Below, piece after piece: positions 59,681 through 64,000 of a stretch of 64,000 bases of DNA. Each line of letters starts with the position of its first letter. Position 1 is the first letter of the stretch. The stretch lies in NCBI RefSeq assembly GCF_001884105.1, contig NZ_MACI01000095.1:1-64000 (forward strand), given 5' to 3'. The translations under genes were made by a program, and so were the position numbers. Source of the DNA: Bacillus luti (GTDB lineage: Bacteria > Bacillota > Bacilli > Bacillales > Bacillaceae_G). The notes beneath the pieces are model-generated. The model was not told the DNA's origin and searched no databases. It worked only from the letters and a program-made list of their open reading frames with translations.

Positions 59681-59805
59681 TGCGCTCATAGTAGGGAGAC
59701 GGTGTTCATATAATGAAAAATAATATGGATTTTAGTAGAGGGTGCATCTTGTTAATTTGAGAAACATCATTTTTAAATTTGTCATATATAAGGGGGAGGA
59801 TGAAA

Positions 59806-60084
59806 GTGATACGAATTTCGGAGTTGCAGGTGAAGGATGTTATAAACATTTCAGATGGAAAAAGGTTAGGGAATATTGGAGATATTGAAATTGATATAAA
59901 CACAGGGAAGGTGCAGTCTATTATCATTACAAAACAGGCACGCATGCTTGGTATTTTTGGAAAGGACGTAGAAATTGTAATTCCATGGGAGGAAATTATG
60001 AAAATTGGGGAAGATGTCATACTTGTAAGAGTAAATCCTGTTAATTCTGTAACAGAATCAATACAAACACCGACAATTTCATAA
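59806..60084 (+). CDS. ylmC: PRC-barrel protein YlmC/YmxH
   Basis: 92-residue PRC-barrel domain protein of the sporulation-associated YlmC/YmxH family, function unknown. Pattern MIRISELQVKDVINISDGKRLGNIGDIEIDINTGKVQSIII and IPWEEIMKIGEDVILVR. The GTG at 59806 with GGAGG six bases upstream gives the same start as B. subtilis; the ATG two codons earlier touches the ribosome binding site. Followed by a terminator and then the tnpB insertion. Confidence 0.88.
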   Translation: MIRISELQVKDVINISDGKRLGNIGDIEIDINTGKVQSIIITKQARMLGIFGKDVEIVIPWEEIMKIGEDVILVRVNPVNSVTESIQTPTIS

Positions 60085-60132
60085 AGAATATTACAAATTC
60101 CTCTTTTTTTTCTGTTGGCATTATGAAAAAAT

Positions 60133-60172
60133 AAAAGTATGGTAAAATAGACAGGAAGTACCATGCTTTTTT
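60133..60172 (+). terminator. ylmC terminator
   Basis: AAAAGTATGGTA pairs with TACCATGCTTTT (one G-U) followed by TTATGTTATTTT. Confidence 0.72.
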
Positions 60173-60337
60173 ATGTTATTTTAATTAAAAGGAGCTAAAT
60201 ACAGTTATATAAAATATACAAAAATAATCTCTACAGGAAGAGATTATTCAAGACTTACTATCTATCGTTCATGTATTTAGTTGTAGAATTTATGGGTTAA
60301 GGAAGTATAAAAAGAAAATATCGGAGGATAAAGCTGT

Positions 60338-61495
60338 ATGAAAAGAGCATATCTAATAGAAATCCATCCGACAAAAGAACAAATAACCCAAATAAATCAG
60401 ACGATTGGTGTGTGTAGGTATGTTTACAACCTGTATATCTCTAAAAACAAAGAGCTGTATGAAGCCGAAGGAAAGTTTCTAGGTGGGTATGACTTTTCTA
60501 AATGGTTGAACAATGTCCATACAAAAGAATGTGATCAGTGGATAAAAGAAGTATCCAGTAAAGCTGTAAAACAAGCGATTATGAACGGGGATAAAGCTTT
60601 TAAGCGATTTTTTAAAGGTTTATCTAAATTTCCACGATATAAGAAAAAGAAGAAGCAAGATGTGAAGTGCTATTTTCCTAAAAACAACAAAACAGATTGG
60701 ACAGTAGAAAGGCATAGAGTAAAAATCCCTACAATTGGTTGGATAAGGTTAAAAGAATATGGATATATCCCTAAAGATGCAACTGTAAAAAGTGGCGTAG
60801 TATATCAAAGAGCAGGAAAATATTTTGTATCTGTACTTTGTGAAAGAGAAGAAGTAAGGGTAAAACCAATATTGAATAATATAGGTCTAGGGATTGATTT
60901 AGGGTTGAAGGATTTCGCTGTACGTAGTGATGGAAAGACTCATAAAAATATAAATAAAACAGTAAAAGTAAAAAAGATAGAAAAACGGTTAAAACGTGAA
61001 CAACGCTCTTTATCGCGAAAATATGAAAATCTAAAAAAGAGAGGTGGAAAATCTGTTACTATTAAAAGAGCGAATATAGATAAAAATGTTCTTAGGGTGC
61101 AAAAGCTGCATGCTCGATTAGCGAATATTCGACTAGAGTATGTAAAGTCTATTGTAACGAATGTGGTGAAAACCAAGCCAACGTTTATTACAGTGGAAGA
61201 TTTGAATGTAAGAGATATGCTGAAGAATAAACATCTATCTAAAGCAATTTCCAAGCAGTCTTTTTATAATTTTAAAACGTGGCTTTTGACGAAATGTGAG
61301 GAATATGGAATTGAATTACGTCAAGTAGACCGATTTTATCCATCTTCAAAGTTGTGCTCCTATTGTGGTCAAAAGAAAGCAGATTTAAAATTATCTGACC
61401 GGGTATATGAATGTGAATGTGGTAATGCAATGGATAGGGATTTGAACGCAGCGAACAACCTTTTACAAGCAAAAGAATATACAATACTAACGTAA
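60338..61495 (+). CDS. tnpB: RNA-guided endonuclease TnpB (IS605 OrfB family)
   Basis: RuvC-type nuclease guided by the omega RNA made from its own 3' end, ancestor of Cas12; helps retain the transposon. 385 residues. Helix-turn-helix-like N-terminus, then split RuvC: Asp187 in GIDLGLKDF, Glu287 in TVEDLNVRDML, and the DRD of AMDRDLNAANNL (366-368). Zinc-finger cysteines lie in CSYCGQ and YECECG, where the second pair is C-x-C, as in several Firmicute TnpB. All catalytic residues are intact. GGAGG precedes the ATG. Codon use is similar to its neighbours. Confidence 0.93.
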   Translation: MKRAYLIEIHPTKEQITQINQTIGVCRYVYNLYISKNKELYEAEGKFLGGYDFSKWLNNVHTKECDQWIKEVSSKAVKQAIMNGDKAFKRFFKGLSKFPRYKKKKKQDVKCYFPKNNKTDWTVERHRVKIPTIGWIRLKEYGYIPKDATVKSGVVYQRAGKYFVSVLCEREEVRVKPILNNIGLGIDLGLKDFAVRSDGKTHKNINKTVKVKKIEKRLKREQRSLSRKYENLKKRGGKSVTIKRANIDKNVLRVQKLHARLANIRLEYVKSIVTNVVKTKPTFITVEDLNVRDMLKNKHLSKAISKQSFYNFKTWLLTKCEEYGIELRQVDRFYPSSKLCSYCGQKKADLKLSDRVYECECGNAMDRDLNAANNLLQAKEYTILT

Positions 61496-61610
61496 ATAGA
61501 TTGTATATATACGGTGGGCTACATCGGAATTTACGCCTGTGGAGTGTTACAGTAAACTGTAGTAGCGGGTGAGTGGCGAGACAGGACACGGAGAAACAGG
61601 AATACTCTAA
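61480..61610 (+). ncRNA. Omega RNA (guide scaffold) of the tnpB element
   Basis: Directly downstream of and probably overlapping the end of tnpB. Contains TACAGT-AA-ACTGTA (61548-61561) and a G-rich block GCGGGTGAGTGGCGAGACAGG, then GGAGAAACAGGAATACTC. The scaffold 3' end and the first base of the guide are not certain; I place it at about 61605-61610, with the guide running into the flank towards ylmD. Confidence 0.6.
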
Positions 61611-61652
61611 GAATAAACATTTGTCTATATTTTTAGTAGCAGCCGCTTTGTT

Positions 61653-62471
61653 ATGAGAGAACCATTTAAATATGTGGACGGTATACTGTATTTACAAGCG
61701 TGGAAAGAACTTGGAAACATTACTGCTGGATTTACGACAAAAGATGGTGGGATAAGTACGGGCTCCTTTCATGCGATGAATTTAGGATTACATGTGAATG
61801 ATATTGCGGAGAACGTTCATGAAAACAGACGCATTTTAGCAAATAAGTTACAAAAACCATTGGAAAACTGGATTTGCTCTGAACAAGTTCATGATCACCA
61901 TGTTGAAAAAGTAGGACAACAAGAAAAAGGAAGAGGCGTCTATTCATATGAGGATGGCATTTCAAAAACAGATGGCATTTATACGACTAGTAACGATGTT
62001 CTTTTAACGTCTTGTTACGCGGATTGTGTCCCGCTCTATTTTTATGCACCATCACATGGTATGATAGGACTTGCGCATGCTGGATGGAAAGGGACTGTAA
62101 AAGAGATTGCAAATGAAATGATTCAAAAATGGAATGCAGAAGGGATTTCAAGTGATGAAATTCATGTTGCGATTGGACCGGCAATAGGGTCTTGTTGTTA
62201 TGTTGTTGATGATAGAGTATTAACTGCAGCACAGCAAGTAGTAAACGGGTCTGTCCCCTATAAAAAAATTTCTGATGGGCAGTACGCAATTAATTTAAAA
62301 GAAATTAATCGTATATTATGTGTACAAGCAGGTATAAAAGAAGAGCATATTGTAATGTCATCTCTTTGTACAAACTGTGAAGAACAACTATTTTTCTCTC
62401 ATCGTCGTGATCAAGGAAAGACAGGGAGAATGTTGAGTTTCATAGGTTTTAAGGAGGAAGGAAGCAAATGA
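61653..62471 (+). CDS. pgeF: Peptidoglycan editing factor PgeF / YlmD (multicopper-oxidase-like)
   Basis: 272-residue DUF152/YfiH family enzyme; E. coli PgeF hydrolyses mis-made UDP-MurNAc-L-Ser, and other members act on purine nucleosides. Zinc ligands: TSCYADCVPLYF (Cys), GLAHAGWKGT (His), plus ENRRILANKL and SLCTNCEEQLFFSHRRD. The ATG at 61653 has no Shine-Dalgarno just upstream (AGCAGCCGCTTTGTT); the tnpB element ends close by. Its stop overlaps the ylmE ATG. Confidence 0.9.
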   Translation: MREPFKYVDGILYLQAWKELGNITAGFTTKDGGISTGSFHAMNLGLHVNDIAENVHENRRILANKLQKPLENWICSEQVHDHHVEKVGQQEKGRGVYSYEDGISKTDGIYTTSNDVLLTSCYADCVPLYFYAPSHGMIGLAHAGWKGTVKEIANEMIQKWNAEGISSDEIHVAIGPAIGSCCYVVDDRVLTAAQQVVNGSVPYKKISDGQYAINLKEINRILCVQAGIKEEHIVMSSLCTNCEEQLFFSHRRDQGKTGRMLSFIGFKEEGSK

Positions 62472-63142
62472 CAGTGCAAGAAAATTTAGTAATTGTAAAC
62501 GAAGCTATTAAAGCAACTTGCGCACGAGCTGGACGTTCGTTGCAAGATATTAAACTCGTTGCAGTTACAAAAACTGTAGGAATTGAAAAAACAAACGAAG
62601 TAATTGAAGCTGGAATTATTGATTTAGGTGAAAATAGAAATGAAGGTTTCATACAGAAATATGAGCATTTTGGCTCAAAAGTTAATTGGCATTTTATTGG
62701 CTCATTACAAACGAGAAAAGTAAAAGAAATCATTAATGAAATTGATTATTTACATTCATTAGATCGTCTTTCTTTGGCGAAAGAAATTCAAAAACGTGCC
62801 GATAAGAAAGTGAAATGCTTTCTTCAAGTGAAAACCTCACCTGAAGAATCGAAGCAAGGGTTGGCAATAGAAGAGACGATATCTTTTATTCAAAGTTTGC
62901 AAGAACTGGATAAGATTGAAGTGGTCGGACTAATGACGATGGCGCCATTTACGGAAGAAGAGGAAGAGGTTCGTCGCTGCTTTAAAAAGTTACGTGTGCT
63001 ACAAACAGAGGTGCAGGGGCTAGGATTGTCATATGCACCATGTAAAGAGTTATCAATGGGGATGTCCAATGACTACACGATTGCAATTGAAGAAGGTGCT
63101 ACATATATTCGTTTGGGAACGATTTTAGTAGGAAAAGCGTAA
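62468..63142 (+). CDS. ylmE: YggS-family PLP-binding protein YlmE
   Basis: 224-residue PLP homeostasis protein (PLPBP). The PLP lysine is in [10 protein letters not shown], with [25 protein letters not shown] and [27 protein letters not shown] typical of the family. Single-domain fold-type III without enzymatic partner. ATG overlaps the ylmD stop by four bases (ATGA), with AAGGAGG in the end of ylmD. Part of the ylmD-H division operon. Confidence 0.94.
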   Translation: MTVQENLVIVNEAIKATCARAGRSLQDIKLVAVTKTVGIEKTNEVIEAGIIDLGENRNEGFIQKYEHFGSKVNWHFIGSLQTRKVKEIINEIDYLHSLDRLSLAKEIQKRADKKVKCFLQVKTSPEESKQGLAIEETISFIQSLQELDKIEVVGLMTMAPFTEEEEEVRRCFKKLRVLQTEVQGLGLSYAPCKELSMGMSNDYTIAIEEGATYIRLGTILVGKA

Positions 63143-63161
63143 AAGGAAGGAGAATCTTATT

Positions 63162-63632
63162 ATGAGTTGGTCAAAAGTAAAATACTTCTTTTTTGATACA
63201 CCAGAAGAAAAAGAAGCAGCTCAATATAGCTATGAAAAGGAGCAAACAGACATGAAGAAGCAGCAAGATCCGCCAGAACAACAAGATGTTACGTTTCCAA
63301 AAGCGCAACCGAAACAAAATGTTGTGAGCATTGAAACGGCAAAGCAATCTTCAAAAGTTGTTTTATTAGAACCACGCACATATTCGGAAGCGCAAGGGAT
63401 TGCGGACCATTTAAAAGGTAGACGAGCTGTTGTAATTAATTTACAAAGAATGTCTACAGATCAAGCGGTACGTATCGTTGACTTTTTAAGTGGTACTGTA
63501 TACGCTATAGGCGGGGACATTCAAAAAATAGGACCGAAAACATTTATGTGTACACCTGAAAATGTAGATATTGTTGGTGCAATTTCAGAGTTATTCGGTG
63601 AAGAAGAAGAAACAAATATAAAGAGGTGGTAA
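63162..63632 (+). CDS. sepF: Cell division protein SepF (YlmF)
   Basis: 156-residue FtsZ-binding, membrane-attached protein that keeps septa regular. N-terminal amphipathic helix [14 protein letters not shown] anchors it to the membrane; a Gln/Lys linker follows; the C-terminal domain has [32 protein letters not shown] and [27 protein letters not shown] precedes the ATG. Fits between ylmE and ylmG. Confidence 0.95.
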   Translation: MSWSKVKYFFFDTPEEKEAAQYSYEKEQTDMKKQQDPPEQQDVTFPKAQPKQNVVSIETAKQSSKVVLLEPRTYSEAQGIADHLKGRRAVVINLQRMSTDQAVRIVDFLSGTVYAIGGDIQKIGPKTFMCTPENVDIVGAISELFGEEEETNIKRW

Positions 63633-63638
63633 TACGCC

Positions 63639-63902
63639 ATGACAACAGTTTTAATGGTGTTAAGTTATGCTTTCGAGATTTACTCGTGGGCACTTATTAT
63701 TTACATTCTCCTATCATGGTTTCCTGGTGCAAAGGAATCATCTTTTGGAGATTTCCTGTCACGAATTTGTGAACCGTATTTAGAACCATTCCGCAGATTT
63801 ATTCCGCCGCTTGGTATGATTGATATTTCTCCACTCGTTGCGATTTTTGCGTTAAAACTTGCTAAAAGTGGTTTGTTCAGTTTGTTTGGCTATTTCTTAT
63901 AA
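63639..63902 (+). CDS. ylmG: YggT family membrane protein YlmG
   Basis: 87-residue protein with two membrane helices and the PYLEPFRRFIPPLG motif between them that marks the YggT/YlmG family, linked to division and to membrane protein placement in other organisms. AGAGGTGG precedes the ATG; six bases separate it from sepF. Followed at once by ylmH. Confidence 0.92.
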   Translation: MTTVLMVLSYAFEIYSWALIIYILLSWFPGAKESSFGDFLSRICEPYLEPFRRFIPPLGMIDISPLVAIFALKLAKSGLFSLFGYFL

Positions 63903-63917
63903 TAAGAGGTTACATAC

Positions 63918-64000
63918 ATGAGCATTTACGAACATTTCAGACCAGATGAAGAGGTCTTTGTGGATAAAGTGTTAGAGTGGAAGCGAACGGCGGAGTACCA
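63918..64000 (+). CDS. ylmH: YlmH, S4-domain RNA-binding protein, cut by window end
   Basis: First 27 codons only: MSIYEHFRPDEEVFVDKVLE and onward. This is the normal start of YlmH, an S4-domain protein that helps stalled-ribosome rescue and follows ylmG in Bacilli. TAAGAGG precedes the ATG. The S4 domain lies outside the window, so the call rests on position and the N-terminal sequence. Confidence 0.82.
   Translation, partial: MSIYEHFRPDEEVFVDKVLEWKRTAEY

Larger units (their letters stand above)
60205..61640 (+). mobile_element. IS200/IS605-type element with tnpB only, between ylmC and ylmD
   Basis: Left-end candidate: perfect subterminal hairpin AATAATCTCT-ACAGGA-AGAGATTATT (60225-60250). 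It is followed by tnpB and a structured right end. There is no tnpA, so it is an IS1341-like, non-autonomous element. The element splits the conserved ylmC-ylmD order. No target duplication is expected for this family. Exact ends are uncertain: left between about 60198 and 60225, right between about 61605 and 61650. A ribosome binding site (AAAAGGAG, 60189-60196) just outside the left end could once have served ylmD. Confidence 0.7.

Overview
The window is a stretch of low-GC Firmicute chromosome. Gene order, protein sequences and sporulation genes all point to the Bacillus cereus group, close to the B. subtilis speA-typA-pycA-cta-ylb-dcw-ylm order. Most genes are housekeeping or sporulation genes read left to right. 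Both ends are cut: tgl at the left lacks its C-terminus and ylmH at the right has only its first 27 codons.

Layout. 1-2.8 kb: tgl (spore-coat transglutaminase) and speA (arginine decarboxylase family) on the minus strand, separated by a non-coding stretch that looks like the decayed right end of an IS200/IS605-type element. 3.1-11.8 kb: yktA, yktB, yktC, typA and small yla genes, phoH2 and ylaN. 11.8-16.8 kb: ftsW and pycA. 16.9-24.2 kb: heme A synthesis and the caa3 cytochrome oxidase, ctaA divergent from ctaBCDEFG. 24.3-38 kb: the ylb region (ylbC-ylbG, rsmD, coaD, ylbJ-ylbL, tmcAL, ylbN-rpmF, ylbO, ylbP, panE). 38.1-56.7 kb: bshC and the division and cell-wall (dcw) cluster rsmH-ftsL-pbpB-spoVD-murE-mraY-murD-spoVE-murG-murB-divIB-ftsA-ftsZ. 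57-59.7 kb: spoIIGA-sigE-sigG. 59.8-64 kb: ylmC to ylmH, interrupted by a tnpB element between ylmC and ylmD.

How the genes work together. murE, mraY, murD, murG and murB make lipid II. FtsW with PBP2B, and SpoVE with SpoVD, are the two SEDS/transpeptidase pairs, for division and for spore cortex. FtsA, FtsZ, SepF, FtsL and DivIB build the divisome. SpoIIGA processes pro-SigE, and SigG follows in the forespore. CtaA and CtaB make heme A for the CtaCDEF oxidase.

Most interesting points. (1) tmcAL has no ATG, GTG or TTG upstream of its essential HxGH motif; a good ribosome binding site precedes an in-frame ATA, so translation probably starts at a non-canonical codon. (2) The spoVD Shine-Dalgarno lies in the loop of a perfect 14-bp hairpin that reaches into the start codon. 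(3) murE is preceded by an 18-codon leader ORF that overlaps its ATG, with the leader's own ribosome binding site in a hairpin. (4) A tnpB/omega-RNA element appears to separate ylmD from its ribosome binding site, and a tnpB-like scrap lies just past its right end. (5) mraZ is absent from the front of the dcw cluster. I found no CRISPR array, prophage, rRNA or tRNA gene. No wholly new multi-gene system is evident.
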